Assembly (NCBI GenBank): GCA_017577575.1
Contig: PKRG01000002.1
Span: 1-64,000 of the forward strand
Direction: 5' to 3'
DNA length: 64,000 nucleotides
Source: Acidimicrobiia bacterium
GTDB lineage: Bacteria; Actinomycetota; Acidimicrobiia; Spongiisociales; ZC4RG35
The position numbers and the translations under genes are program-made. Each line of letters begins with the position of its first letter. The stretch's first letter is position 1. Positions 19,797 through 29,504 of this stretch are shown here, in pieces. The notes beneath the pieces were generated by a model that ran no database searches, was not told where the DNA came from, and saw only the letters and a program-made list of their open reading frames with translations.

Positions 19797-20377
19797 CAGT
19801 TCCGGGTGACGGCGGCTTCGGCCGAGGCGCGGGCGAAGACGAAATGGGCGAACTCGTCTGCGGCGCGTCTGATCCGCTCTGAGATCATCGGCTGGCGGTC
19901 CTCGTCCCAGTCTTCAGAGGCGGCGAAGACCGCCGTCGGTGCCACCACGGCGCGCAGGAACGTGAACAGGGGGCGGATGGCGTGCTCCAACGCCAACGAG
20001 TGGCGGGGCGTTCCGGCCGTGGCGCCGATCAGGACCGGCTTCCCGGCGAGGGAGTCGGGGTCGAGAACGTCGAAGAAGTTCTTGAAGAGCCCGTTGTAGG
20101 AGGCGCTGAAGATCGGGGTGACGGCGATGATCCCGTCGGCTCGGGTCACCTCGTCGATGGCCTTTCGCAGCTCCGGCGATGTCTGCCCTTCGAGGAGATG
20201 GTCGATCATGTCGTGGGCGATGTCGCGCAGTTCGACCATCTCGACCGTCGCCTCCACGCCACGCCGGGCGAGAGCCGCCGCGGCCGCTTCGGCCAGCTGC
20301 TCGGCGAGCCTGCGTGTCGAAGAGGGCTGCCGCAACCCGGCGGTGACGACGGCGACGGTGACTGGCTTCCGGTCCAT
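19796..20377 (-). CDS. NADPH-dependent FMN reductase family protein
   Basis: Flavodoxin-fold protein of 193 residues. An N-terminal VVTAGLRQPSSTRRLA phosphate-binding loop is followed by TPIFSASYNGLFKNFFDVL, the conserved flavin-site block of the CE1759/MsuE-like group, and GATAGTPRHSL. It would reduce FMN for a partner oxygenase or serve as a quinone or azo reductase; no partner is adjacent. ATG 20377 is preceded by GAGGAGC. A MarR-like inverted repeat lies in its promoter. Confidence 0.87.
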   Translation of the reverse strand: MDRKPVTVAVVTAGLRQPSSTRRLAEQLAEAAAAALARRGVEATVEMVELRDIAHDMIDHLLEGQTSPELRKAIDEVTRADGIIAVTPIFSASYNGLFKNFFDVLDPDSLAGKPVLIGATAGTPRHSLALEHAIRPLFTFLRAVVAPTAVFAASEDWDEDRQPMISERIRRAADEFAHFVFARASAEAAVTRN

Positions 20378-20398
20378 TTGCTCCTCATCGATAGGATG

Positions 20399-20420
20399 GT
20401 TGATGCGTCAACTCGACGCA
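20399..20420. promoter_or_regulatory. Overlapping inverted repeats in the FMN reductase promoter
   Basis: GTTGA-TGCG-TCAAC (20399-20412) overlaps TGCGTC-AACTC-GACGCA (20404-20420). They lie 22-43 bp before the FMN reductase start, where a MarR- or TetR-type repressor would bind. No such regulator is encoded nearby. Confidence 0.35.
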
Positions 20421-20440
20421 ACTCCCGATCCGCACAACAT

Positions 20441-20470
20441 ATTCCCCGCCGAGGAGCCTCGGCGGGGAAT
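20441..20470. terminator. Hairpin after gap
   Basis: Perfect 14-bp arms ATTCCCCGCCGAGG/CCTCGGCGGGGAAT around AG, 23 bp after the GAPDH stop. AT-rich ends on both sides suggest a terminator for the minus-strand gap transcript. Confidence 0.7.
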
Positions 20471-20492
20471 GTGCAGGTGGGGTGGGGGCGCG

Positions 20493-21494
20493 TCAGGCTT
20501 CCCCGGCCACGATGGCGCTGATGTCGACCATCCGGGCCGAGTAACCCCACTCGTTGTCGTACCAGGCCACGAGCTTGATCACGTTGCCGTTGAGGAGCAG
20601 GGTCGAGGGGGTGTCGACGATCGACGAATGCGGGTCGCCGATGATGTCACGGGAGACCAGCTCCTCCTCGGTGAGACGCAAGACACCTTTCATCCGCCCT
20701 TCGGCCGCCTCGGCCAGCGCTTCGTGGACCTCTTCGATGGTCACTTCGCGGCTGAGTGTGGCGGTGATGTCGGAGACGGACCCGTCCTCGACCGGCACCC
20801 GGTAGGCCATCCCGGTCATCTTGCCCGCCAGTTCGGGGATCACCTTCTCGGTGGCCTTGGTGGCGCCGGTGGTGGTGGGGATGATCGACAGGGCCGCGGC
20901 CCTTCCCCGCCGCCGCTTGCGAGTCGGCAGGTCCATGAGCGACTGGCTCGACGTGTAGGCGTGGATGGTGGAGAGCATCAGGTGCTCTATGCCGAAGCGG
21001 TCGGAGAGGACCTTGGCTACGGGCGCCAGGCAGTTGGTGGTGCACGAGGCGTTGCTGACTACGTGGTGGTTGTCCGGGTCGTAGGTGTCCTCGTTGACCC
21101 CCACCACGAAGGTGGCGTCGGCGTCGTCGGAAGGAGCGGAGATCACGACTTTCCTGGCGCCGGCCTCGATGTGGCCTGCGGCGTCCTCACGGGAGCGCAT
21201 GGCCCCGGTGGCCTCGACCACCACGTCGACACCGAGGTCCGCCCACGGGAGCCTCGAAGGGTCGCGCTCCTGGCTGAACGGGATCTTGTGCCCGTCGACT
21301 ACCAGGGTGGACCCGTCGGTCGATACCTTGCGCGGGTACCAGCCGTGGACCGAGTCGTACTTCAGCAGGTAGGCGAGATCGTCGAGGTCGGAGAGATCGT
21401 TGATCCCCACCACCTCGAAACGGTCGTCTTCCAAGAACTGCTTGAACGTGCAGCGTCCGATGCGGCCGAACCCGTTGATTGCCACGCGAACCAT
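20493..21494 (-). CDS. gap: Glyceraldehyde-3-phosphate dehydrogenase, type I
   Basis: Glycolytic enzyme of 333 residues: glyceraldehyde-3-phosphate + NAD(P)+ + Pi to 1,3-bisphosphoglycerate. NGFGRIGR (8-15) is the dinucleotide loop, SNASCTTNC holds nucleophile Cys151, and His178 in TIHAYTS is the base. The terminal WYDNEWGYS is intact. It stands alone: the usual pgk-tpiA neighbours of a glycolytic gap operon are absent, so it may be a second paralogue. A palindromic GGGCCAGGTGGCCC at 21552-21565, a weak DosR-like match, lies about 60 bp upstream. Confidence 0.95.
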   Translation of the reverse strand: MVRVAINGFGRIGRCTFKQFLEDDRFEVVGINDLSDLDDLAYLLKYDSVHGWYPRKVSTDGSTLVVDGHKIPFSQERDPSRLPWADLGVDVVVEATGAMRSREDAAGHIEAGARKVVISAPSDDADATFVVGVNEDTYDPDNHHVVSNASCTTNCLAPVAKVLSDRFGIEHLMLSTIHAYTSSQSLMDLPTRKRRRGRAAALSIIPTTTGATKATEKVIPELAGKMTGMAYRVPVEDGSVSDITATLSREVTIEEVHEALAEAAEGRMKGVLRLTEEELVSRDIIGDPHSSIVDTPSTLLLNGNVIKLVAWYDNEWGYSARMVDISAIVAGEA

Positions 21495-21591
21495 AAAACC
21501 TCCGTTGTTCGCTCCTCCTTGCGAACCTAGTCCCGGGCGTGGTCCTGCGTAGGGCCAGGTGGCCCGGGAGAGGAGACCCGAAACGGAGGGG

Positions 21592-21747
21592 TCAGATGGC
21601 CCGGGAGAAGGTCCTCTCGGCGGGCTCGCCTCGTTCGAGGAGATCGCCGACGAGGAGTGACGCGATCGAAAAGACGCCCACGGCGAGGAGCACACAGCCC
21701 GCCACCACCGCCGCCCCGACCATCACGGCGTTCATCACTGCTTCCAT
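21592..21747 (-). CDS. Small membrane protein
   Basis: Protein of 51 residues from ATG 21747: one long hydrophobic helix (MVGAAVVAGCVLLAVGVFSIASLLV) and a charged C-terminal tail (GDLLERGEPAERTF). A weak GGTGAG ribosome binding site precedes it; ATG 21783 is an in-frame alternative without one. Function unknown. Confidence 0.5.
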   Translation of the reverse strand: MEAVMNAVMVGAAVVAGCVLLAVGVFSIASLLVGDLLERGEPAERTFSRAI

Positions 21748-21976
21748 GGGCTCACCACCACTTCCTCTCTCGTTTCCATGCACTCATCGGGTTGGGCCGA
21801 TCGCCACACCTACAAGATGCACTGAGGGTGGGACACGTTCCAGAAAGTCGATCGAATCAATTCCCTCGCCCTCCGATCAGATCGCCGCCTAACTTGTCTG
21901 ATACGCGACCCAGAGGAAGGCATTGCGCAGCGCACGGTGACATCGCACCCCCCGTCTCCGACCACGGAGGTCCACC

Positions 21977-23458
21977 GTGCCCGCACTGCATCTCGATTCC
22001 GTCTCGTTCGCCTACACATCCGCCGTCGAAGTCATCCGTGACGTCTCGTTCGATCTCGGCCCGGGCTGGCATGGGCTCGTCGGCGAGAACGGCGCCGGCA
22101 AGTCGACACTCCTCGGGTTGATCCGAGGCGACCTCGCTCCGAGCTCGGGCCGCGTGTCGATCGAGCCGTCCGGGGCGTTGGTCGCCCATTGCCCGCAGGT
22201 GGTGGACCAGCTCACCCCCGAGGTCGAGGAATGGGCGACGTCGTGGGAGGCGGCGGACGCCGCTCTGCGCTCCCGGCTCCAGCTCGACCCGACCGACCTG
22301 GAGCGCTGGGAGACCCTCTCCCCCGGGGAGCGCCGGAGGTGGCAGTTGGCGACCGCCATCGCCCGTCGACCCGACGTGATGCTCGTCGACGAGCCGACCA
22401 ACCACCTCGACACCGGAGCCAGCGAGCAGCTGATCGCCGAGCTGGCGGCGTTCGACGGGGTGGGGGTGATCGTCTCCCACGACCGGGACCTGCTCGACCG
22501 CCTGACCACCACCACCCTTCGGATGCGGGGCGGTGAGGTGGAGGTCTGGCACGGCCCGTATTCGGTGGCATCGGAGGAGTGGGAGAGAGCCGACCAGGAG
22601 CTCCTCGGTGAGGTGGAGCGCTTGAAGTCCGAGCGGGACCGGGTGCGGCGGAGGATGGCGGAGCGCCGGCGGCGACTCGAGGAGCGGCAGCAGCGTGATC
22701 GCAGCGAGCGCCGGCGCGCCGACCAGGCGGACTCCGACGCTCGCAGCATGCTGGCGAAGGGACGCCAGGAGTTCGCCGCCCGGGCCGAGGCGCGCCGGGT
22801 CGGAGTCGAGGCCCGGCGCGTCGAGCGCCTCGAGCGCGAGCTGTCCCGCAAACGGATCGAGCGACGACGCGGCGGCCCGATCCGGATCGACGCCGAAACC
22901 GCCCGGAGGCCCGTGTTGCTGTCCCACGACGGACCGATCGTGGCAGGCGGCCGGGTCGTCCATCCGGGTGTGGCGGTGACGATCGAGCGCACCACCCGGT
23001 TGCGCATCCGCGGCGCCAACGGGTCGGGGAAGTCGACGCTGCTGACCAGCCTCGTCGGCAACGCCCCGATCCCCGCCGACCGGATCCTGTGGCTGCCCCA
23101 GGAGCTGACCGCCGGCCAGCGAAGGTCGCTCACGGACGGGGTGCGACGGCTCCCGGCGGGCGAACGCGGGAACGTGATGGCGATCGCCGCCCGCCTGGGG
23201 CTGGATCCGGGCCGGGTGCTCGATTCGGAGCTGCCCTCCCCGGGCGAGGCGCGCAAGCTGCAGCTGGCGGCCGGGTTGGGACGGGGCGTGTGGGTGGCGG
23301 TGCTGGACGAGCCCACCAACCACTTCGACCTCCCCTCGACCGAACGCCTGGAGGACGCCCTGGCCGCCTACGAAGGGGCATTGGTGCTCGTCACCCACGA
23401 CGACCGCTTCGCCGAGGCCCTGATCGACGAAGAGATCAGCCTGGACCGACCGACCTGA
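21977..23458 (+). CDS. ABC-F family ATPase
   Basis: Cytosolic double-ATPase of 493 residues without membrane segments. The first domain has Walker A GENGAGKST, signature LSPGERRR and Walker B VMLVDEPTNHLD. The second has GANGSGKST, a degenerate signature SPGEARK, and VAVLDEPTNHFD. The linker (about 205-320) is a very Arg/Glu-rich coiled coil, as in ribosome-acting ABC-F proteins. ABC-F members rescue stalled or drug-bound ribosomes; with no resistance context the role here is open. GTG start behind GGAGGTCCACC. Confidence 0.9.
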   Translation: MPALHLDSVSFAYTSAVEVIRDVSFDLGPGWHGLVGENGAGKSTLLGLIRGDLAPSSGRVSIEPSGALVAHCPQVVDQLTPEVEEWATSWEAADAALRSRLQLDPTDLERWETLSPGERRRWQLATAIARRPDVMLVDEPTNHLDTGASEQLIAELAAFDGVGVIVSHDRDLLDRLTTTTLRMRGGEVEVWHGPYSVASEEWERADQELLGEVERLKSERDRVRRRMAERRRRLEERQQRDRSERRRADQADSDARSMLAKGRQEFAARAEARRVGVEARRVERLERELSRKRIERRRGGPIRIDAETARRPVLLSHDGPIVAGGRVVHPGVAVTIERTTRLRIRGANGSGKSTLLTSLVGNAPIPADRILWLPQELTAGQRRSLTDGVRRLPAGERGNVMAIAARLGLDPGRVLDSELPSPGEARKLQLAAGLGRGVWVAVLDEPTNHFDLPSTERLEDALAAYEGALVLVTHDDRFAEALIDEEISLDRPT

Positions 23459-23510
23459 CGAGCCGGGGACTGGAGGCGTGCCCGATGCCGCTCCGCTGCC
23501 TTCCGGAGGG

Positions 23511-26450
23511 TCAGCCGGGGAGAACGGCGCCGGCGAACCGGCCGGCGGCGGCTTCGGTGCCGGATTGGCGGGCCTTTTCGATCAGGTCCCTGGCCTGGTC
23601 GACGAGATCCTGGTAGCCGCCGAGGTCTCCGGCCCGCAGCGCTTCGTCGGCCTGCTCGAGCAGCGTCGCCGCCTGGTCGAGCAGCTCTTGTATCGAAGGC
23701 GGAACGCTGTCGCCGGGCGTCTCGTCGTCGGCGGGCCCCTCGTCGGACGGCGTGGTTTCGGCGCCGTCGCCGCCGAAGACCATCGCCAGGGCCTCGTCGA
23801 GGCTCGGCGCCCACTCGATCGAGTCACCGAACACGACCACCACCCGCCGGAACTCGGGGAACCCGCCCTGCTCTTGGGCCTGGAGGTATATCGGCTGGAT
23901 GTACATGATCGATTCCTCGATCGGGACGACGAGGATGTCGCCGCGGATCACCGTCGAGCCCTGCTGGCTCCACAGCGTGAACTGCTCGGCGATCTCGTCG
24001 TTCTGCTGGATCCGGTCCCCCACCTGGCCGGTTCCTCCGACCAGCGATCCCTGGGGCATGCGGAAGTCGATCAGGCGGGCCGGCTCCTCGGGGGTGGGGG
24101 CGTCGGCGACGAGGAACGCCGACATGTTGGGGCGCTGCCTCGGGTTGAACGGCTGGAGCAGCAGGTAGGAGAGCTCGTTCTCGCCGGGCAGCTGGGCCAT
24201 CAGGTAGTAGGGCAGCAGCTCCCGCAGGTGCTCGACCTGGCCGCTCGGCTGGACGATGTCACCGTTGAGCAGCTCGGCCCCGGGGAAGAGCCCGCGGCGG
24301 ATCGTGGCGGGGTCGGGGGGAATCGACCAGGCGTCGTTGCGGGTGAAGAACTCCGACGGGTCGTCGACGTGGTAGTCGAGGTAGATCTCGCCCTGGATAC
24401 GGAACAGGTCCTGTGGATAGCGGAGGTGGGCGCCCAGGCCCTCGGGCATCTCCGCCCCGTCCGTGAACATCTCCGGGAACACCTCGCGCCAGGCCCGGAT
24501 GACCGGGTCCGAATCGTCGACGACGTAGAAGGTGACCGTGCCGTCGAAGGCGTCGACGGTCGCCTTGACCGAGTTGGAGAGGTAGTTCATCCCCGGCTCG
24601 AGGTCGCTGGACCTCGCCAGGCGGCGCATGGCAGCCGGGGTGATGGGCTGCGAGTAGGGGAAGTGGTTCGAGGACGTGTAGAGGTCGAGCATCCAGATGA
24701 TCCGGCCGTCGTGCACCACCGGGTACGGATCCGAGTCGACCGTCAGGAAGGGAGCCAGATCGCTGACGATCGCCCGGATGTTGCGTTGCACCAGGACCCG
24801 GGAGTCGGATCTGATCTGGCCGGAGATCAGGAGGTTGAGATCGCGGTAGCGGAAGGCGAACGCGATCCGTCGCCACAGGCTGCCGACGTTGACTCCCGCC
24901 TCGCCTTCGTACTCGTTGAAGAGGATCCGCTCCCCTTCCACCGGCATGTCGACTTCCTGGGGGGCGGCACCGGTCTTCACGATGACGGGGCGGCCGGGGG
25001 TGTACGTCTCCCCGAAGTAGATCCGGGGCTCCTCGAGCTCCAGCGCTTCCTCCGTCGCCTGCGGTGGCAGGTCGCGGAGCAGGAACTGGGGCTGGCCGTC
25101 GCGCTCGACCCGGTTGGCCTGGCTGGCCACCGCCCCGATGCCGTGGGTGTAGATGAGGCGGGTGTTCTGCCAGTTGTTGTTGCCGACGGCGTCCTCGTCG
25201 AGCTCGCGGACCGAGATCATCACCTGCGTCGGCTGGCCGTCGAACTCGTAGCGGTCGGTGTCGACCAGCTCCAGGCTGTAGTAGGGGCGGATCTCCTGGA
25301 GGTTCTGGTAGGTGCGGGGCAGGACGGCGGTGTCCCACAGGCGGAGGTTGTCGATGGTTATCCGGTTCGCCTCGATGTCATCGGCGGTCAGGTCACCTGA
25401 GGCGCGGAACGGCCGCACCTCTACTTCGTCCAGTCCGTAGGCGGTGCGGGTGAACTGGATGTTGTGGGCGATGAACTCGGACTCCAGGCGGAGCTGCTCG
25501 GGCACGACCTGGAGCCGTTCCACGACGGCGGGATACACCAGGAGGGCGGCGATCGACACGAGGATCCAGCCGCCGACCACCATGAGGGCCAGGGTCCAGC
25601 CGCGCCTCCAGATGTTGACGATGAACAGGATGGCGGCGACGACGGCGATCGCCATCAGCAGCCGCAAGGCGGGCAGCCGGGCGGTGATGTCGGTGTAGCC
25701 GGGACCGAAGAAGTTCGACTGCCGGTTGGAGTAGAGCAACGCCAGCGCGTCCATGCGGTAGATCGCCGCCCTCACCAGGGCCATCAGCGCCAGGAGAACC
25801 GACACGTGGATCTTGGCGCCGCTGTTGAACGTGGGCATCGACCCCCGGCGAATCCGGATGCCGCCCTGGAGGTAGTGGGCGACCACGGCGACGACGGCGG
25901 CGGTGGCGAGGACGTTGAAGAGCCAGCGGAGGGCGACGTCGAGCAGCGGGAACTGGAAAACGTAGAAGCCGACGTCGAGCCCGAAGATGGGGTCTTCGAG
26001 GGCGAAGTCTTGCCGGGAGGAGAACAAGAAGACGTCGTCCCGCCAGGTCGCCACCCCCACCCCCACGAAGAGAGCCAGCAGCAGCGAGAGGATCAGACGC
26101 AGGCGGCGGGTGCGGCCCTGTACCCAGTAGCGGAATCGGGCGACGATCTCCTCTTCGTCGCCGATGTCGGTGGGAAAGAAGCGGGGAGCAAACCGCTCCG
26201 ACAGGTAGAGCGTGAGCCAGAAGACGACGAATGCGACGAGGCTGCCGGCGGCACCGAGGCCGAGCCCGACGGACCAGCGTTTGACCCACACCGACGAGAA
26301 CCCGAGGGAGTCGAACCACAGGTAGTCGGTCCACAGGGTCCCGAGGGCGGTGAGGGCGAGGTAGACGGCGAGGGCACCCCCGAGCAGATAGCCGAGCCCG
26401 CGGCGTCGCTGCGTGGGCTCGCTACGCGTGGGGGGTGTCCGAGAGAACAT
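23511..26450 (-). CDS. UPF0182 family membrane protein
   Basis: Large actinobacterial membrane protein of 979 residues. The first third has about seven transmembrane helices (from GYLLGGALAVYLALTALGT to GGWILVSIAALLVYPAVVERL). The rest is a long soluble domain with family blocks such as NIQFTRTAYGLDEVEVRPF, RDPYPVV-like segments and LFRIQGEIYLDYHV. The last 110 residues are acidic and Pro-rich, then helical. Function unknown. TACAAT (26458-26463, minus) lies exactly 7 nt before ATG 26450 with no Shine-Dalgarno, the clearest leaderless start in the window. Confidence 0.93.
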   Translation of the reverse strand: MFSRTPPTRSEPTQRRRGLGYLLGGALAVYLALTALGTLWTDYLWFDSLGFSSVWVKRWSVGLGLGAAGSLVAFVVFWLTLYLSERFAPRFFPTDIGDEEEIVARFRYWVQGRTRRLRLILSLLLALFVGVGVATWRDDVFLFSSRQDFALEDPIFGLDVGFYVFQFPLLDVALRWLFNVLATAAVVAVVAHYLQGGIRIRRGSMPTFNSGAKIHVSVLLALMALVRAAIYRMDALALLYSNRQSNFFGPGYTDITARLPALRLLMAIAVVAAILFIVNIWRRGWTLALMVVGGWILVSIAALLVYPAVVERLQVVPEQLRLESEFIAHNIQFTRTAYGLDEVEVRPFRASGDLTADDIEANRITIDNLRLWDTAVLPRTYQNLQEIRPYYSLELVDTDRYEFDGQPTQVMISVRELDEDAVGNNNWQNTRLIYTHGIGAVASQANRVERDGQPQFLLRDLPPQATEEALELEEPRIYFGETYTPGRPVIVKTGAAPQEVDMPVEGERILFNEYEGEAGVNVGSLWRRIAFAFRYRDLNLLISGQIRSDSRVLVQRNIRAIVSDLAPFLTVDSDPYPVVHDGRIIWMLDLYTSSNHFPYSQPITPAAMRRLARSSDLEPGMNYLSNSVKATVDAFDGTVTFYVVDDSDPVIRAWREVFPEMFTDGAEMPEGLGAHLRYPQDLFRIQGEIYLDYHVDDPSEFFTRNDAWSIPPDPATIRRGLFPGAELLNGDIVQPSGQVEHLRELLPYYLMAQLPGENELSYLLLQPFNPRQRPNMSAFLVADAPTPEEPARLIDFRMPQGSLVGGTGQVGDRIQQNDEIAEQFTLWSQQGSTVIRGDILVVPIEESIMYIQPIYLQAQEQGGFPEFRRVVVVFGDSIEWAPSLDEALAMVFGGDGAETTPSDEGPADDETPGDSVPPSIQELLDQAATLLEQADEALRAGDLGGYQDLVDQARDLIEKARQSGTEAAAGRFAGAVLPG

Positions 26451-26495
26451 TTCGGCGATTGTAAGGACAAGACACGCCAACCCTCACGGGGAGGG

Positions 26496-28460
26496 TCAGA
26501 CGGGCACGATCGTGCAACTGCAGTCCCGGTGGGCGGGCGGAACCGACCCGCCTTCCTCGGCGGCCCGGCGGCAGGCCGGGCACAGCCGCCCGGCGGGCAG
26601 CCATTGCCAGGCTCGCTCCTGTTGTTCGAGCGCCTGGCGGAGGGCGTGGTGGTAGGAAGCGAGGGCATAGGCGCGGACACGGCGCTCGGCCTCGTCGGTA
26701 CGCCACCCGCGGAACACCCGAGACGCCGCCGCTTGCCGTTCCCGGGAGCCGCTGCCGGCGCTCTCCAAGGCGGCGACGAGGGCTTCGGCCAGCTCCACCC
26801 CGACCTTGTCGGGAGGAGGCGGAGCGGGGTCGACTGCGGTCACCCCGGCGATGCCCATCTCGACGGCGGCTTCGATCCCAGCCTGACTGGCCTGGTCCCC
26901 CAGGGTGTCGAGCTCGTCGGCGAAAGCCGACTCGAGCATCTCCGGGTCGGGGGCCCACTGACCGCCGGAGACCCGGATCTGTTCCAGTGCCTCGTTCTGG
27001 GCCTCGGTCAATGCCCTCTTTATCGCCCGCAACGCCGCGTTGGTGATCGGGAGCAACAGCCGCTCCCGGGTCTCGAACGGGTCCACCCCTTCGGGGAGGT
27101 GGGGAGCGGCCGGCGACACCTCCGGTTCCGGCTCCTCCCCGGACGCGACCGGCTCTTCGGCCGGTTCCTCGGCGTCGGCGGCCTCTGTCGGCTGGGGCTC
27201 CCGCAGCCGCCTGAACAGGTCGAAGACGTCGTCGGCGCCGTTGGAGCCGACGGCCACCGACTCGGGCTCCGGGGCTGGCGGGGCGGCGGCTTCCCCCGCG
27301 ACCACCGGCTCCTCTTCGGCCGGCTGGTCCTCTTCGGGCTCCTCTTCGTCAGTTCCGGGAGAGGTGCGCTCGTCTGCTGGCTCATCGACCGGCTCTTCGA
27401 CCGAGGGCTCGTCTTCGACGGGTGCCGGCGGCTCCTCGGTGACGTCCTCCGCCCGCTCCTCGTCGTCGCCCACCTGTCCGACGCGGGAGGAAGGCACCAC
27501 GGTCACCGCGGTGTCCTCGTCGTCGAAGACCGGAGGCGGGAACTCGGGCTCGATCGGCTCCGGCTCGGGCTCTTTCTCGGCCGGCTCCGGCTCCGGTGGC
27601 GGCTCCGGCTGGCGGTTGGGGCGGATCACCCGGACCGTGTGGCCCTCCTCCCAGCCTTCCATCTCCTCGCCTTCTTCGTCGAGGATCACCATCTTCCCGG
27701 TGAGCTCGGTCGGCTCGGACAGCCCGATCCCGAGCCGCTTCTCCTCCAGCTCGTCTTCCAGCTCGGCGAGGGTGGCCCTGATCGACTCGATCTCTTCCAT
27801 CAGCTCCGCCCGCCGCTCCTCCAGGGCCCGGGCCCGCTCCTGGGCGGCCTGGGCTTGGCGATGGGCGGAGGCGATGATCTCGTCGTGGTCCGCCCGGGCC
27901 TGGGCGACCAGCCTCTCCGCTTCCATCTTGGCGGCGCGGAGCACGTCTTCTGCCTCTCGGCGGGCGGATGCGGTGAGCCGGTGGGCTTCCCTCTCGGCTT
28001 CGCCCATGACCGCCAGCGAGTTGCGCTCCAGCTCCTCGCGCTGGCGCTGCACCTCTCGTTGCACCTCTTCGAGGAGCTGGGTGCCGGTCGTCCAGGCGTC
28101 GCTGCGCATCGCCTCGGCGTCGGCGCGCGCCTGCTTGAGCGTGGCCTCTGCCTCGGCCATGGCCTCCGACCGCCAGCGGGCGGCGTCGGCGGCGGCCCGC
28201 TCCCTCATCGACTGGGCGGCTTCGCGGGCAGCCTCGAGGACGGCGGTCACCTCCCGGCCGATCGCCTCGAACTCGCTCTTCAGGTCGCGGTCGGCGAACT
28301 CGCCCAGCCGGGCACGGAGGCGGTCGCGTTCCTCGGCGAGGGAGGCGACGAGATCGGCCAACTCCTCGAGCCGGGCCGTGACTTCGGCCTGGTCGAAACC
28401 TCTGAATGCCACCCGGAAAGTGGCGCGGCGAATCTCGTCGGGTGTGGGGTGATCCGTCAT
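26496..28460 (-). CDS. DivIVA-domain coiled-coil protein with Cys-rich tail
   Basis: Protein of about 654 residues. The N terminus is a DivIVA/Wag31-like membrane-curvature module (TPDEIRRATFRVAFRGFDQAEV), followed by a coiled coil rich in Glu/Arg/Ala to about residue 255. Residues about 270-460 form a very acidic Pro/Glu linker. Residues 465-654 form a helical domain ending in CPACRR...PPAHRDCSCTIVPV. DivIVA proteins mark poles and septa and recruit wall machinery. The Cys/His tail resembles the end of phage MuF-type head proteins and may bind zinc. Start uncertain (ATG 28460 or 28472). Confidence 0.82.
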   Translation of the reverse strand: MTDHPTPDEIRRATFRVAFRGFDQAEVTARLEELADLVASLAEERDRLRARLGEFADRDLKSEFEAIGREVTAVLEAAREAAQSMRERAAADAARWRSEAMAEAEATLKQARADAEAMRSDAWTTGTQLLEEVQREVQRQREELERNSLAVMGEAEREAHRLTASARREAEDVLRAAKMEAERLVAQARADHDEIIASAHRQAQAAQERARALEERRAELMEEIESIRATLAELEDELEEKRLGIGLSEPTELTGKMVILDEEGEEMEGWEEGHTVRVIRPNRQPEPPPEPEPAEKEPEPEPIEPEFPPPVFDDEDTAVTVVPSSRVGQVGDDEERAEDVTEEPPAPVEDEPSVEEPVDEPADERTSPGTDEEEPEEDQPAEEEPVVAGEAAAPPAPEPESVAVGSNGADDVFDLFRRLREPQPTEAADAEEPAEEPVASGEEPEPEVSPAAPHLPEGVDPFETRERLLLPITNAALRAIKRALTEAQNEALEQIRVSGGQWAPDPEMLESAFADELDTLGDQASQAGIEAAVEMGIAGVTAVDPAPPPPDKVGVELAEALVAALESAGSGSRERQAAASRVFRGWRTDEAERRVRAYALASYHHALRQALEQQERAWQWLPAGRLCPACRRAAEEGGSVPPAHRDCSCTIVPV

Positions 28461-28508
28461 CCGTGTATCCAAGATACCCGTCGGCCCTTCCGAACCCCGA
28501 CGTTTGGG

Positions 28509-29504
28509 TCAGTCGGATGCCAGTCCGTCGAGGAACGCCAGCGCGTCGTCGATGGTCTCCACCGCCACCAGCTCCATGTCTCCTCGCGGCGCCGACTCCG
28601 CCGCCGCCAGGTTCCCGGCGGGAACGAGCATGTACTCGGCTCCGGCGGCTTCCGCGGCGACGACCTTCTGGCGCACTCCCCCCACCTCGCCGACGTTGCC
28701 TTCCAGGTCGATGGTGCCGGTCCCGGCCACCACGTGGCCGCCGGTGAGGCTCCCCGGGGTCAGCACGTCGATGATGGCCAGGGTGTACATCATGCCCGCC
28801 GACGGCCCGCCGACGATGCCGGTGTCGATGTCGATCCAGAACGGCAGCTGCCTCACGTAGATGCCGATCATCGGGGAGTCGGGGTCGTCCTCCCGAGCCA
28901 CCAGCTCCACCTCGTACGACAGGACCTGCCCGTCGCGTTCGACCTCGAGCGGAACCCGGTCACCCGGAGAGTTGCTCTGCACCACCGTGGCGAGCGCCTC
29001 TGCCGCCTCTATACGCTGCCCGCCGAGCGCCACGATCCGGTCCCCGATCTCGAGGACCTCGCCGGCCGGGGTGTCGGCGGCGTAGCCGGTGACGTACACG
29101 GCCGACTGTCCCTCGGGCCGGTCCACCCGGCTCAGCGCGACCGTGATCGCCGCCTGCACGGACTGGTCCATCAGCTCGAGGTTGCGCCGGCGATAGTCCT
29201 CGTCGCTCTCGTCGGGTCGCCTCACCACCTGGCGGGCGAGGACGTCGACCGTGGGGTCGACGGCGGCGACCAGCGCCTCGAAGGCGTTGATGTCCTGGCC
29301 GGCGACGGTCAGCATCACCAGCTCCCCGTCGGTGTCGTAGGTGGTGGCGCCCTCGACCGTGATCGAGTCGGTGGCGTCGGTCACCGGCCCCGGTGAGTAG
29401 GCGACGAGCGGCAGCGGGATGTTCCAGGCGAGCACGACCGCGCCGACGAGGAAGAACAGGCCGATGGCGGCGGTGAGTGCCCTGGTGCGAGCGCGGTCGG
29501 TCAC
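28509..29504 (-). CDS. YlbL-type PDZ/S16 (Lon-like) serine protease
   Basis: Membrane-anchored protease of 331 residues from GTG 29504. One N-terminal transmembrane helix (LTAAIGLFFLVGAVVLAWNI), a PDZ domain around DTPAGEVLEIGDRIVALGG, and a C-terminal S16 domain with catalytic Ser in GGPSAGMMYTL and Lys in GGVRQKVVAA. The active site faces outside. TACGAT (29512-29517) is 7 nt before GTG 29504, supporting this leaderless start; ATG 29558 or 29612 would overlap the divergent bioY gene. Confidence 0.88.
   Translation of the reverse strand: MTDRARTRALTAAIGLFFLVGAVVLAWNIPLPLVAYSPGPVTDATDSITVEGATTYDTDGELVMLTVAGQDINAFEALVAAVDPTVDVLARQVVRRPDESDEDYRRRNLELMDQSVQAAITVALSRVDRPEGQSAVYVTGYAADTPAGEVLEIGDRIVALGGQRIEAAEALATVVQSNSPGDRVPLEVERDGQVLSYEVELVAREDDPDSPMIGIYVRQLPFWIDIDTGIVGGPSAGMMYTLAIIDVLTPGSLTGGHVVAGTGTIDLEGNVGEVGGVRQKVVAAEAAGAEYMLVPAGNLAAAESAPRGDMELVAVETIDDALAFLDGLASD

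Noticed and set aside
25464..29396. A 1310-codon plus-strand open frame across UPF0182, the DivIVA-type gene and the YlbL-type gene
   Set aside because: Antisense shadow of three well-supported minus-strand genes; low-complexity translation that ignores gene boundaries.
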